The notes: generated from the sequence alone by a model not told the origin. A DNA stretch of 10,008 nucleotides from an uncultured Oscillospiraceae bacterium (GCA_900752305.1 CAADUV010000098.1:1-10008), one strand, 5' to 3'; shown: positions 1 to 6,521, counted from the stretch's first letter. A program made the numbers and translations.

Positions 1-34
1 CTCTGTTCCCGGAGGTCAAGCGCCGCAGCGTTAA
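1..34 (+). CDS. possible 3' tail of an upstream gene (partial, unidentified)
   Basis: One frame starting at base 2 reads ten sense codons (SVPGGQAPQR) and ends at TAA 32-34, two bases before a terminator hairpin. That arrangement fits the end of an upstream + strand gene. The other two forward frames run on into the hairpins (TAG at 64-66, TGA at 78-80), which is less typical. The tail is too short to identify; ftsY often precedes ylxM-ffh in Firmicutes, but nothing here shows that. Confidence 0.3.
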   Translation, partial: SVPGGQAPQR

Positions 35-35
35 G

Positions 36-59
36 AAAACCTGCCGGGGGCAGGTTTTT
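36..59 (+). terminator. Rho-independent terminator upstream of the ylxM unit
   Basis: A perfect 10-bp stem pairs 36-45 (AAAACCTGCC) with 49-58 (GGCAGGTTTT) around a GGG loop, and the 3' arm ends in five T residues. It would end transcription coming from the left. Read on the other strand it is followed by TTTTCTT, so it could work both ways. Confidence 0.75.
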
Positions 60-67
60 AGCGTAGG

Positions 68-89
68 CCCCGCCTGTTGACAGGCGGGG
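68..89. other. second GC-rich hairpin next to the terminator
   Basis: CCCCGCCTGT (68-77) pairs perfectly with ACAGGCGGGG (80-89), leaving a two-base loop in DNA terms (a 9-bp stem with a TTGA loop in RNA). No T-run follows it on the + strand. It may be a back-up structure for the terminator just before it, or part of an untranslated RNA. No function is shown directly. Confidence 0.5.
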
Positions 90-235
90 GGATGGTTCGA
101 GCAGGAGTACAAGGATGAGCAACTATGCTATCCTACCCTGGGGGTTCTCCCTCCAAACTTGCACTATCGCCCATACTAAACACCTATTTCCCAAAAGTAT
201 TGTCCAAAAACGCCCCTTTCTGTGCCATTTGTCCC
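90..235. other. non-coding upstream region of the ylxM-ffh operon
   Basis: This is most of the 321-base gene-poor stretch at the left edge. It is more AT-rich than the genes around it. It holds a small imperfect hairpin at about 114-134 (GGAT..AGCA against TGCT..ATCC). It also holds a 49-codon reading frame, ATG 115 to TAG 264, with AGGAG at 103-107 seven bases upstream. That frame (MSNYAILPWGFSLQTC...) runs straight through the -35 and -10 boxes of the ylxM promoter and uses codons unlike its neighbours, so I do not call it a gene. I see no riboswitch, T-box or SRP RNA motif. Confidence 0.5.
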
Positions 236-265
236 TTGACAAACCATGCCAAATTGTAGTATAGT
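236..265 (+). promoter_or_regulatory. sigma-A-type promoter for ylxM-ffh
   Basis: A perfect -35 box TTGACA at 236-241 and a -10 box TATAGT at 260-265 are separated by 18 bp. Transcription would start near 272, giving a leader of about 50 bases before the ylxM ATG. It is the best promoter match on the + strand before the operon and lies downstream of the terminator at 36-59, as expected for a separate unit. Confidence 0.75.
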
Positions 266-321
266 ATCCATTGTTGTAAAGCTCTCACCCTTTACAATCC
301 GGATGGAAAGGAGACAAGCCC

Positions 322-687
322 ATGGATCAAAAGGCTTTTCATATGACCCTGCTCTTTGATTTTTATGGTGACTTGCTCACAGACCGGCAGAAGGAATTCT
401 ATGACCTCTACCACAACGAGGACCTCTCCCTAGCCGAGATCGCTGAGAACGCCGGTATCACCCGCCAAGGTGTGCGGGATGTGCTGGTGCGGGCGGAGAA
501 CACGCTGGAGGAGCTGGAGGAAAAGACAGGCATCGTCCGCCGGTTTTTGGTGGTGCGTTCCGGTCTGAACACCATTGAAGAGGCCGCCAAGCGCATCGAG
601 ACCCTCAATCAGGGGGCGCTCAACAGCAGCGAGCTGGCCGGGCTGGTCAAGACCATTCAGGAGACTGTAGACACATTAAAGGAGTAA
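322..687 (+). CDS. ylxM: YlxM family SRP-associated HTH protein (UPF0122)
   Basis: This 121-residue protein matches the YlxM/p13 family, small helix-turn-helix proteins encoded just before ffh in Firmicutes. In streptococci the family member binds the signal recognition particle and modulates its GTPase activity. The visible signature is the N-terminal LLFDFYGDLLTDRQKEFYDL, followed by a sigma-70 region 4-like HTH at about residues 30-60 (LSLAEIAENAGITRQGVRD). A helical, charged tail follows. Length is normal for the family (about 105-125). The ATG at 322 has GGAAAGGAG at 305-313, eight bases upstream. The stop is three bases from the ffh ATG, and the ffh ribosome binding site lies inside the last ylxM codons, so the two genes are probably translationally coupled. 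Family assignment is firm; the molecular role is inferred from relatives. Confidence 0.93.
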   Translation: MDQKAFHMTLLFDFYGDLLTDRQKEFYDLYHNEDLSLAEIAENAGITRQGVRDVLVRAENTLEELEEKTGIVRRFLVVRSGLNTIEEAAKRIETLNQGALNSSELAGLVKTIQETVDTLKE

Positions 688-690
688 TCC

Positions 691-2133
691 ATGGCATTTG
701 AAGGCTTAACGGAAAAACTGACATCGGTATTCAACAAGCTCCGCGGCAAGGGCCATCTGTCCGAAGCGGACGTGAAGGAGGCCATGCGGGAAATCCGCCT
801 GGCTCTGTTGGAGGCGGACGTCAGTTATAAGGTAGTCAAGGACTTCATCAAGACCGTCACCGATCGTGCCATCGGCGAGGACATCTTAGCTTCGCTGACT
901 CCGGCGCAGATGGTCATCAAGATCGTCAACGAGGAGATGACCGCTCTCATGGGCGGCGAGGCTGCCCAGCTCAACTACGCCGACACCCCGCCTACGGTGA
1001 TCATGATGGTGGGTCTCCAGGGCGCTGGTAAGACCACCAACGCCGCAAAATTAGCCAACTTCCTCCGTGGCAAGAAGAGCCGCAGACCCCTGCTGGTCGC
1101 CTGCGACGTGTACCGTCCCGCTGCCATCAAGCAGTTGGAAGTGGTGGGCGCGCAGTTGGACATTCCGGTGTTCCAGATGGGGCAGATCGACCCGGTGACC
1201 ATCGCCAAGGAAGCGGTGGAACACGCCAAGAAGCACGGCAACGACCTGGTGTTCCTGGACACGGCCGGTCGGCTCCATGTGGATGAGGAGCTGATGGACG
1301 AGCTGCGCAACATCAAGGCAGCGGTCAACCCCAACGAAATCCTGCTGGTCGTGGACGCCATGATCGGTCAGGACGCGGTGAACGCCGCCAGCGCCTTTGA
1401 CGAAGCACTGGACATCACCGGTGTGATGCTGACCAAGCTGGACGGCGACGCCCGCGGCGGTGCCGCGCTCTCCATCAAGGCCATCACCGGCAAGCCCATC
1501 AAGTTCATCGGCGTGGGCGAGAAGCTGGATGCCATTGAAATCTTCCACCCCGACCGGATGGCCAGCCGTATCCTGGGCATGGGCGACGTGCTCTCCCTCA
1601 TCGAAAAGGCACAGGCCACCATCGACGAGGAAAAGGCCAAGGAGCTGGAGCAGAAGATCCGCAAGAACCGGTTCACCCTCCAGGATTTCTACGATCAGAT
1701 CCAGGCCACCAAGAAGATGGGGTCGATGGGTGATATTCTGGGCAAGCTCCCTGGACTGAGCGGCAAGCTGGACGAGTCCCAGCTGGATGACAATATGTTC
1801 GCCAAGACCGAGGCCATCATCCTCTCCATGACCAAAAAGGAGCGAGAGGACGCGTCCATCATCAACGCCAGCCGCCGTCGCCGCATCGCCATGGGCAGCG
1901 GCACCACAGTGGCAGACGTGAACGCCCTCTTGAAGCAGTTTGGCATGATGCAGACGCTGACCAAGCAGATGTCTCGCGGCAAGATGCCCCGTGGCCTGAA
2001 AGGCCTGCTGGGCGGCGGAGGCGGCTTCGACATGAACGCCCTGGGTGATATGGGACGCGGCGGCTTTGGCATGGGCGCTCACAGCGCCGGGCGTCAGCGC
2101 AAAAGCAACAAGCGCAAGAAGAAAAAACGTTGA
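691..2133 (+). CDS. ffh: signal recognition particle protein Ffh (SRP54 GTPase)
   Basis: Ffh is the protein subunit of the bacterial signal recognition particle. It binds 4.5S/scRNA and signal peptides of nascent membrane proteins, and docks on FtsY at the membrane in a GTP-dependent way. The 480 residues show an N-terminal helical domain (about 1-85), then the G domain with P-loop GLQGAGKTT at 108-116, DVYRPAAIKQL, DTAGR at 190-194 and TKLDGDARGG at 248-257. The methionine-rich M domain follows, with the RNA-binding segment SRRRRIAMGSGTT at 394-406 and a Met-rich glycine stretch. A lysine-rich tail (KRKKKKR) ends the protein. All hallmark motifs are intact and the length is typical. The ATG at 691 is preceded by AAAGGAG at 678-684. 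It belongs to the ylxM-ffh-rpsP group. Confidence 0.99.
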   Translation: MAFEGLTEKLTSVFNKLRGKGHLSEADVKEAMREIRLALLEADVSYKVVKDFIKTVTDRAIGEDILASLTPAQMVIKIVNEEMTALMGGEAAQLNYADTPPTVIMMVGLQGAGKTTNAAKLANFLRGKKSRRPLLVACDVYRPAAIKQLEVVGAQLDIPVFQMGQIDPVTIAKEAVEHAKKHGNDLVFLDTAGRLHVDEELMDELRNIKAAVNPNEILLVVDAMIGQDAVNAASAFDEALDITGVMLTKLDGDARGGAALSIKAITGKPIKFIGVGEKLDAIEIFHPDRMASRILGMGDVLSLIEKAQATIDEEKAKELEQKIRKNRFTLQDFYDQIQATKKMGSMGDILGKLPGLSGKLDESQLDDNMFAKTEAIILSMTKKEREDASIINASRRRRIAMGSGTTVADVNALLKQFGMMQTLTKQMSRGKMPRGLKGLLGGGGGFDMNALGDMGRGGFGMGAHSAGRQRKSNKRKKKKR

Positions 2134-2187
2134 TTCGCGTTGGAAAACGCTGGTCATATATCGAACTTTTATTTGGAGGTGACAGAA

Positions 2188-2427
2188 ATGGTAAAGATTA
2201 GACTGCGTCGCATGGGTGCTAAGAAGTCCCCCTTCTATCGCATCGTCGTGGCCGATTCCCGCTATCCCCGTGATGGCCGTTTCATCGAACAGCTGGGTAC
2301 CTACAATCCCCTGGTCGAACCGGCAGAAGTCAAGGTTGACGCGGAACGCGCTCAGGCTTGGATCAAGACTGGTGCTCAGCCTACTGATACCGTAAAGCGT
2401 CTGCTGAAACAGGCCGGTGTCCTGTAA
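2188..2427 (+). CDS. rpsP: 30S ribosomal protein S16
   Basis: The 79-residue protein begins [19 protein letters not shown] and carries the S16 signature through [20 protein letters not shown]16 binds 16S rRNA early in 30S assembly. I choose ATG 2188 because GGAGG at 2175-2179 lies eight bases upstream and because S16 proteins start at this MVKIRL. An in-frame ATG at 2140 would add 16 residues foreign to the family and has no ribosome binding site. It lies 54 bases after ffh and 21 bases before khpA, in the same orientation, so co-transcription is likely. Length is normal for bacterial S16 (about 80-90). Confidence 0.98.
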   Translation: MVKIRLRRMGAKKSPFYRIVVADSRYPRDGRFIEQLGTYNPLVEPAEVKVDAERAQAWIKTGAQPTDTVKRLLKQAGVL

Positions 2428-2448
2428 TCGCTGAGAGGAGACTCACAC

Positions 2449-2679
2449 ATGAAAGAGCTGTTGACCTACATTGCAAGAAATCTGGTGGAAAAGCCGGATG
2501 AAGTTTCTGTCAACGAAATTGATTGTGATGGCGAGATCGTTCTGGAACTCCGGGTGGCCCCGGAGGATATGGGCAAGGTCATTGGCCGTCAGGGTCGGAT
2601 CGCGAAAGAGATCCGCACTGTAGTCCGTTCCCTCGCCCAGCGGAAGAACACCAGGGTCTCCGTGGAGATCCTGGACTGA
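2449..2679 (+). CDS. khpA: KH-domain RNA-binding protein KhpA (YlqC)
   Basis: This 76-residue protein is a single KH domain. The GxxG loop and flanking helix are seen in GKVIGRQGRIAKEIRT (about residues 43-58), with IGRQGR the RNA-contacting core. The start MKELLTYIARNLV is typical of the YlqC family. KhpA binds many RNAs, usually together with KhpB (Jag), and affects cell elongation and division in streptococci. The ATG at 2449 has GAGAGGAG at 2433-2440 as ribosome binding site. Position between rpsP and rimM is the standard one in Firmicutes; the ylqD gene found next to it in Bacillus is missing here. Full length, no defects seen. Confidence 0.95.
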   Translation: MKELLTYIARNLVEKPDEVSVNEIDCDGEIVLELRVAPEDMGKVIGRQGRIAKEIRTVVRSLAQRKNTRVSVEILD

Positions 2680-2680
2680 G

Positions 2681-2752
2681 AGCACTGCCGTATCAGGAAT
2701 ATCCGGTAACTTCGTGTCCGCCGGATTCTTGTGCGGCAGTGCTTTCTATTCT
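2681..2752 (+). terminator. branched hairpin / partial terminator between khpA and rimM
   Basis: AGCACTGCCG (2681-2690) pairs perfectly with CGGCAGTGCT (2734-2743). Inside this stem a second hairpin forms: ATCCGG 2701-2706 with CCGGAT 2721-2726, extendable by GAAT/ATTC around a small bulge. The outer stem is followed by TTTCTATTCTAT, a broken T-run. It starts two bases after the khpA stop. It could end or reduce transcription into rimM-trmD, or be an RNA processing or stability element. The large loop makes it less typical than a simple terminator. Confidence 0.6.
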
Positions 2753-2795
2753 ATGGAAAACAGATGATGATAGATAGATGCAGGAGTAAAGTAAG

Positions 2796-3293
2796 ATGAC
2801 ACAAGCGAATTACCTGGAAGTGGGCAAGATCTTGAACACCCACGGCGTCCGTGGGGAGCTGAAGGTTCAGCCCTGGCTGGACTCCCCCCAACTGTTTCAG
2901 GCGCTCCCCCAGCTCTTCGTCAACGGCAAGCTCTACACCGTCCAGTCCGTCCGGATGCAGGGGGGCAACGTGCTGGTGATGCTGGAGGGCATCACCTCCA
3001 TCGACGACGCGCTGCCCCTGAAAGGCCGGGTGGCTTCCGCCAAGCGGGAGGACATCCCGTTGGAGGAAGGGCGGCACTTTGTGGCCGACCTGATCGGGCT
3101 GCAGGCCAAGAATGTGGAGACCGGCGAACTGTTCGGTAAGGTCACGGAAATTTCCGAGTATCCCGCCCACGACGTCTACGTGGTAGAGGGCGAAAAGACC
3201 TACCTCATCCCCGACGTGCCTGCTTTTGTGAAGGAGCTGAATGTGGCGGAGGGGTACATCGCCTTCAAGGTATTGGAGGGGATGGCTCAATGA
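2796..3293 (+). CDS. rimM: 16S rRNA processing / 30S maturation factor RimM
   Basis: RimM helps mature the 3' head domain of the 30S subunit and binds ribosomal protein S19. The 165-residue sequence shows the N-terminal RimM barrel with the signature [16 protein letters not shown] (about residues 10-25). A C-terminal PRC-barrel follows from about residue 90 ([10 protein letters not shown], then [11 protein letters not shown] and [12 protein letters not shown]). Length agrees with the family (about 165-180). The ATG at 2796 has AGGAG at 2782-2786, nine bases upstream. The stop TGA overlaps the trmD start codon in an ATGA arrangement (3290-3293), indicating coupled translation with trmD, its usual partner. 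No promoter is evident in the 116-base gap from khpA. Confidence 0.97.
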   Translation: MTQANYLEVGKILNTHGVRGELKVQPWLDSPQLFQALPQLFVNGKLYTVQSVRMQGGNVLVMLEGITSIDDALPLKGRVASAKREDIPLEEGRHFVADLIGLQAKNVETGELFGKVTEISEYPAHDVYVVEGEKTYLIPDVPAFVKELNVAEGYIAFKVLEGMAQ

Positions 3294-4057
3294 GGATCGA
3301 CATTATGACCCTGTTCCCGGAGACAGTAGGCGATATGATGAATGAGTCCATTTTGGGACGCGCCCAGGAGCGGGATTATATCAAGATTGAGTGCCATCAG
3401 ATTCGGGACTACACCACCAACAAGCAGAACCAGGTGGACGACTACCCCTACGGCGGCGGGCACGGCGCTGTACTCCAGGCGGACCCGCTGTTCCGCTGCT
3501 GGGAGCACATCTGCCAGGAGGTGGGACAGGAGCACGTCCACACCATCTATATGTCCCCCTGCGGCACCACCTTCTGTCAGGCGGAAGCCAAGCGGCTGGC
3601 ACGGGAGTTTGACAACCTCATCTTGGTGTGCGGCCACTACGAGGGCATCGACGAACGCTTCATCGAGGAGTGCGTGGACGAGGAGATGAGCCTGGGGGAT
3701 TTCGTCCTCACCGGCGGCGAATATGCCGCCATGGCCATCGCCGACGCCGTGTGCCGGCTCTGCCCCGGGGTGCTGTCCACGCCAGAATGCTACGAGAATG
3801 AGAGCCACTGGGATGGGCTGTTGGAGTATCCCCAGTACTCCCGCCCCTACGAGTGGCACGGCCGGAAGGTGCCGGATATTCTGCTGTCCGGGCATCACGC
3901 CAACATCGCCAAGTGGCGGAGAAAGATGTCCCTGCGCCGGACGCGGGAGCGGCGGCCGGATATGTACGCCAAGCTGGACCTGTCCTCCAAAGCCGACCAG
4001 AAGCTGCTGGCCGAGATGGAGGCGGAAGACCGCGCGGCACAGGCGGAACAGAAGTGA
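3290..4057 (+). CDS. trmD: tRNA (guanine-N1-)-methyltransferase TrmD
   Basis: TrmD transfers a methyl group from S-adenosylmethionine to N1 of G37 in tRNAs that read CNN and related codons, preventing +1 frameshifts. The 255 residues show the SPOUT (trefoil-knot) fold signature: IDIMTLFPE at the start, [12 protein letters not shown], the knot [19 protein letters not shown] with likely catalytic Asp152 (by position in the family), and [14 protein letters not shown] in the C-terminal tRNA-binding half. The loop [13 protein letters not shown] differs from the common YGGGxGMxx form: Met is replaced by Ala-Val. GGAGGGG at 3275-3281, inside rimM, serves as ribosome binding site. Length is close to normal (about 240-250), with a short charged tail. 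In most Firmicutes rplS follows directly; here it does not. Confidence 0.97.
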   Translation: MRIDIMTLFPETVGDMMNESILGRAQERDYIKIECHQIRDYTTNKQNQVDDYPYGGGHGAVLQADPLFRCWEHICQEVGQEHVHTIYMSPCGTTFCQAEAKRLAREFDNLILVCGHYEGIDERFIEECVDEEMSLGDFVLTGGEYAAMAIADAVCRLCPGVLSTPECYENESHWDGLLEYPQYSRPYEWHGRKVPDILLSGHHANIAKWRRKMSLRRTRERRPDMYAKLDLSSKADQKLLAEMEAEDRAAQAEQK

Positions 4058-4066
4058 TGCGACCCC

Positions 4067-4113
4067 AAAGAACGGTGTGCCCTGCGCAGGCGCACCGTTC
4101 TTTGCGTATTTTG
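4067..4113 (+). terminator. terminator-like hairpin after trmD
   Basis: A 15-bp stem pairs 4067-4081 with 4089-4103 (AAAGAACGGTG... against ...CACCGTTCTTT), with one G-U wobble and a 7-base loop. It starts ten bases after the trmD stop. The 3' arm ends in TTT, followed by GCGTATTTTG, so the T-run is interrupted. The long stem and its place make it the likely end of the ylxM-trmD operon. Confidence 0.75.
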
Positions 4114-4117
4114 CCGT

Positions 4118-4134
4118 TGTTACGGGGCGTAACA
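4118..4134. promoter_or_regulatory. perfect 17-bp inverted repeat, candidate operator
   Basis: TGTTACG and CGTAACA form perfect 7-bp arms around a GGG centre. The repeat lies 21 bp upstream of the candidate -35 box of the XRE regulator gene and after the trmD terminator. The arm length and spacing fit a dimeric HTH repressor site. Autoregulation by the adjacent XRE protein is an inference only. Confidence 0.4.
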
Positions 4135-4154
4135 GCCTTGTTATGGTCGGTGGA

Positions 4155-4183
4155 TTGCCTTGGACGCCCCTTTAGGCTACACT
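4155..4183 (+). promoter_or_regulatory. candidate promoter of the XRE regulator gene
   Basis: TTGCCT (4155-4160) and TACACT (4178-4183) are separated by exactly 17 bp, giving a start near 4190 and a leader of about 27 bases before ATG 4217. Each box departs from consensus at two positions. The terminator upstream supports a separate transcription unit here. Confidence 0.5.
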
Positions 4184-4216
4184 GAGTGCAGCGAGATACA
4201 GAAGGAGGTCCTCCCA

Positions 4217-4807
4217 ATGACATTAGGGGAAATGTTAAAGGAAACGAGAAAACAGGCCAGCCTCTCCCAGGAGTAGCTGGCGGAAAAGCTGGGCGTGTCC
4301 CGCTCCGCGGTGGCCAAGTGGGAGACTGGTAACGGGATCCCCGACGTGGATAACCTGAAGGTCATCGCACAGCTGCTGAATGTGAGCATCGACTATCTGC
4401 TGGATGACCGCGAGGGGATGGAGGTGCAGGTCTTACGGGAGCCGTATGACCTGTCGGCGTACGGGAAGGGCAGCAAGTTCACCAAGAAGAATCGGGTGGT
4501 GCGGGACAAATTCCCAGATGGGGAGATTTACGCCATCCTGGCGGAGCAGAAGCTGACCCGCGGCGAAAAGGTCGTGGACAACCTCCTGGGCATTTTGACC
4601 GACGCGCCCTTTGGCATCCCCAGCCTCATCAACTCCATCAAGAACACGGATAAGCAGTTCTATCTGGTGGAGCAGGACGGCAGGCAATTCTTTGTGACCG
4701 TAACCGATGAATCCATTGAAAGCCGTCAACTGGCGAAGCGCTTGGTGGGGAAAAAGCTCGAGCTGGATGCCTGGAACTTTGTGAAGTGCGAAAAGCCCTT
4801 GAACTAA
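4217..4807 (+). pseudogene. XRE-family (Cro/CI-type HTH) transcriptional regulator, interrupted by an in-frame amber codon
   Basis: From ATG 4217, with a near-perfect ribosome binding site AAGGAGGT at 4202-4209, the frame reads MTLGEMLKETRKQASLSQE, then TAG at 4274-4276. It then continues LAEKLGVSRSAVAKWE and on to TAA 4805-4807. The whole frame is 197 codons including the stop. Residues 1-65 are a classic HTH_3 domain (LSQExLAEKLGVSRSAVAKWE, then PDVDNLKVIAQLLNVSIDYLL). The amber codon stands where this motif normally has Gln (LSQEQLA), so a single CAG to TAG change explains it. The remaining ~130 residues form an unrecognised domain. Restart at GTG 4295 would lose the first two HTH helices and has no good ribosome binding site, so such a product should not bind DNA. 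The downstream frame shows no other lesion, so the loss is recent, or the codon is suppressed, or it is a sequencing error. Confidence 0.8.
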
Positions 4808-4812
4808 CGCAA

Positions 4813-4859
4813 AAACCCGTCTGACTTCCGATTGGAAATCAGACGGGTTTCTTATGTCT
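4813..4859. terminator. bidirectional terminator between convergent genes
   Basis: AAACCCGTCTGA (4813-4824) pairs perfectly with TCAGACGGGTTT (4839-4850). The stem continues past one C-A mismatch into TTCC/GGAA with a GATT loop, about 16 bp in all. On the + strand it is followed by TTTCTTATGTCTT; on the - strand the arm ends in five T residues. It lies five bases after the XRE gene stop and 12 bases beyond the lipoprotein stop, so it can serve both. Confidence 0.88.
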
Positions 4860-4862
4860 TAT

Positions 4863-6497
4863 TTATGCGGTCTTCACCGTCAGCGGCAGTTTCAGCTGGA
4901 AGTACTGGCACAGCTCCTCCATGGCGCTGGCTATCTCCCCGCTGGCGTTGTCGGCGTAGATGGAGTACTCGTACACCACCGCGTACTGACTGCCCTTCAC
5001 CTGGGTGACCACACTGATCCAGGTCACCTGGCAGTTCCGCTCCGGGTCCTGATAGGCAAAACCGGCTGCGCAGGCAGTGCCCTTCTCGTTGGACGCCACC
5101 TGGGTGGCCTTTTGGAGGATCTTGTACTCCCACTCGTTCTGGTAGGTGTCCACATAAGTGTCCACGCTCTCCTTCAAGATCTCCGACAGCTCCCGGCCGG
5201 CCAGCTCGATGTCATACACGTTGCCTTCCCAGCCGCTGGCGCTCTGGTAGACGCTGTAGGGCAGGTCATTGTCCCCATTGTCCGCCTCCGCGTACTCCGC
5301 GCCGGGCACCATGGGCAGGGTGACCTTCTTGTTGTCCTCGGTGGCCATCTTCATGGCCTTCAGGTGGATGTACCCCTTCAGCTCAGACAGCTTCAAGTCG
5401 GTGCCGTAGTCTCGGGTGTCGTCCCCTTCCTCCTGGTAGCGCTTGTCCCAGTCAAATTCCGCCGGGATCTCCTCCTCGGTCTGGGTGGTGTTATTGGCGG
5501 CGGAAACGGTCTGATTGCTCAGGTACAGGTCCGCCAGCTGTTCCGCTAGGTCGCTCTCCTTCTGCCAGTCCTTGGGGGCTGTCCACTGTTCCGGCACCTG
5601 GGCAAGAGGCGTCACTGTGGCTTTCAGATAGCGCTGGGTCTCCCCCTGCTCCACAGCGGACAGGGCGTAGACGCCATCCTTCCCCTTCTCTGCGGTCATC
5701 TCCAGAGCGGCACCCTTTTCGATGCCGTTCTCCTTCAGCGCCGTCAGGTCTTCCTGGTACTCCGACCAGATGTTATCCAGATAATCCTTGCTGTTCCACC
5801 CGGCCATCGCCAACGTATCCTCTACGCTGGCCAGCAGCAGGGACAGCAGGTCGCAGTAGACCTCCTGATTCTCGGTCAGCTGGGTCAGCCAATCCACCTT
5901 CACCGTCTCCAGGCCCTTCGCATCCAGGGAGAGGGTGTACAGCCCGTCCTTCTCGGTCACGCTGTTTTTCAGCGCCTTCCCCAGGCCATTGTACCACTCG
6001 GAAAAGGCCCCGCTGGCCCCTTCGCTCTTCTCCCACAGGGTGAAGGTATCCTCGCTGACGGAGAGCTTCACATACTTGCCATCCAGCTTTTGCGCCACTT
6101 CCTGCAAGGTCTGTATATCGTCCGCGTAGTCCTCGCTGTCGGTGGTCATGTCTTTGAACTGCTGGTTCAAGTAGGTGATCCAATCATCCAATTTCAGATA
6201 GATATCCTTCCCATCCACCAAAATCTTCACCGTCCCCAGGGTCTTGTCCCCCTTGCCGAAGGCCGTCAGGGTCAATTCCGCTTGGCTGTTGCTCCTGGAG
6301 ACCGTGCCGGTGAGCTTTTTCCCGGTCTCCCAGGTCTCATCCTCGGCGGAGATCAGCTCCAACTGATAATCCTTCTGGTTTTTGGCCTCCTTCAAGGTGT
6401 CCAGAAACCCGTCCGCCGCACCATTGCCGCCGCAGCCGGTCAGCAGGGTCAGCGGCAGGCAGAGGGCCAACAGGATCGCGCACAGTTTTTTCTTCAT
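4863..6497 (-). CDS. secreted lipoprotein of unknown function
   Basis: The 544-residue protein starts MKKKLCAILLALCLPLTLLTGC, a lipoprotein signal peptide with lipobox LTGC and acylated Cys22, so the mature protein should be anchored on the outer face of the cell membrane. Two parts are visible. Residues about 25-320 alternate beta-like segments (LTGTVSRSNSQAELTLTAF, VKILVDGKDIYLKLDDW) and helices, reminiscent of LolA/LppX-like or DUF6612-type lipoproteins. After a Thr/Glu-rich linker (about 330-350) comes an alpha/beta region to the end. I recognise no catalytic motif and do not assign a function. ATG 6497 has AAAGGAG at 6506-6512, eight bases upstream. It lies 24 bases after mnmA and is probably co-transcribed with it, though a functional link is doubtful. 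The stop is TAA. Confidence 0.85.
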   Translation of the reverse strand: MKKKLCAILLALCLPLTLLTGCGGNGAADGFLDTLKEAKNQKDYQLELISAEDETWETGKKLTGTVSRSNSQAELTLTAFGKGDKTLGTVKILVDGKDIYLKLDDWITYLNQQFKDMTTDSEDYADDIQTLQEVAQKLDGKYVKLSVSEDTFTLWEKSEGASGAFSEWYNGLGKALKNSVTEKDGLYTLSLDAKGLETVKVDWLTQLTENQEVYCDLLSLLLASVEDTLAMAGWNSKDYLDNIWSEYQEDLTALKENGIEKGAALEMTAEKGKDGVYALSAVEQGETQRYLKATVTPLAQVPEQWTAPKDWQKESDLAEQLADLYLSNQTVSAANNTTQTEEEIPAEFDWDKRYQEEGDDTRDYGTDLKLSELKGYIHLKAMKMATEDNKKVTLPMVPGAEYAEADNGDNDLPYSVYQSASGWEGNVYDIELAGRELSEILKESVDTYVDTYQNEWEYKILQKATQVASNEKGTACAAGFAYQDPERNCQVTWISVVTQVKGSQYAVVYEYSIYADNASGEIASAMEELCQYFQLKLPLTVKTA

Positions 6498-6521
6498 GGA
6501 TTTGGCTCCTTTCCGTTTCTC

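Noticed and set aside
91..235. SRP RNA, 6S RNA or a riboswitch in the upstream region
   Set aside because: I looked for the SRP RNA tetraloop and bulge motifs and for riboswitch or T-box landmarks and saw none; only a small imperfect hairpin is present.
1051..2157. Long open frame on the - strand (368 codons) across ffh
   Set aside because: It is the antisense shadow of ffh; the encoded protein is rich in His, Ala, Leu and Gln with no domain, and has no ribosome binding site, while ffh has every hallmark motif.
2130..2162. Possible promoter between ffh and rpsP (TTGATT ... TCATAT)
   Set aside because: Both boxes are weak and the spacing is not convincing; the short gap favours co-transcription with ffh.
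2140..2187. Upstream ATG start for rpsP
   Set aside because: The 16 extra residues are foreign to S16, there is no ribosome binding site, and ATG 2188 has GGAGG at correct distance.
4295..4807. The downstream part of the XRE gene as a complete gene starting at GTG 4295
   Set aside because: The GTG falls in the middle of the HTH domain and has no ribosome binding site, whereas ATG 4217 has a near-perfect one and supplies the missing helices.
4217..4807. Genome-wide TAG reassignment to glutamine, as in some gut phages
   Set aside because: Only one internal TAG is seen, the region is bacterial housekeeping DNA and a single point mutation explains it; the absence of TAG stops in so few genes is weak.
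4854..5549. Open frame of 231 codons on the + strand inside the lipoprotein gene
   Set aside because: It lies opposite a gene with signal peptide, lipobox and ribosome binding site; it also starts inside the terminator region and shows no motif.
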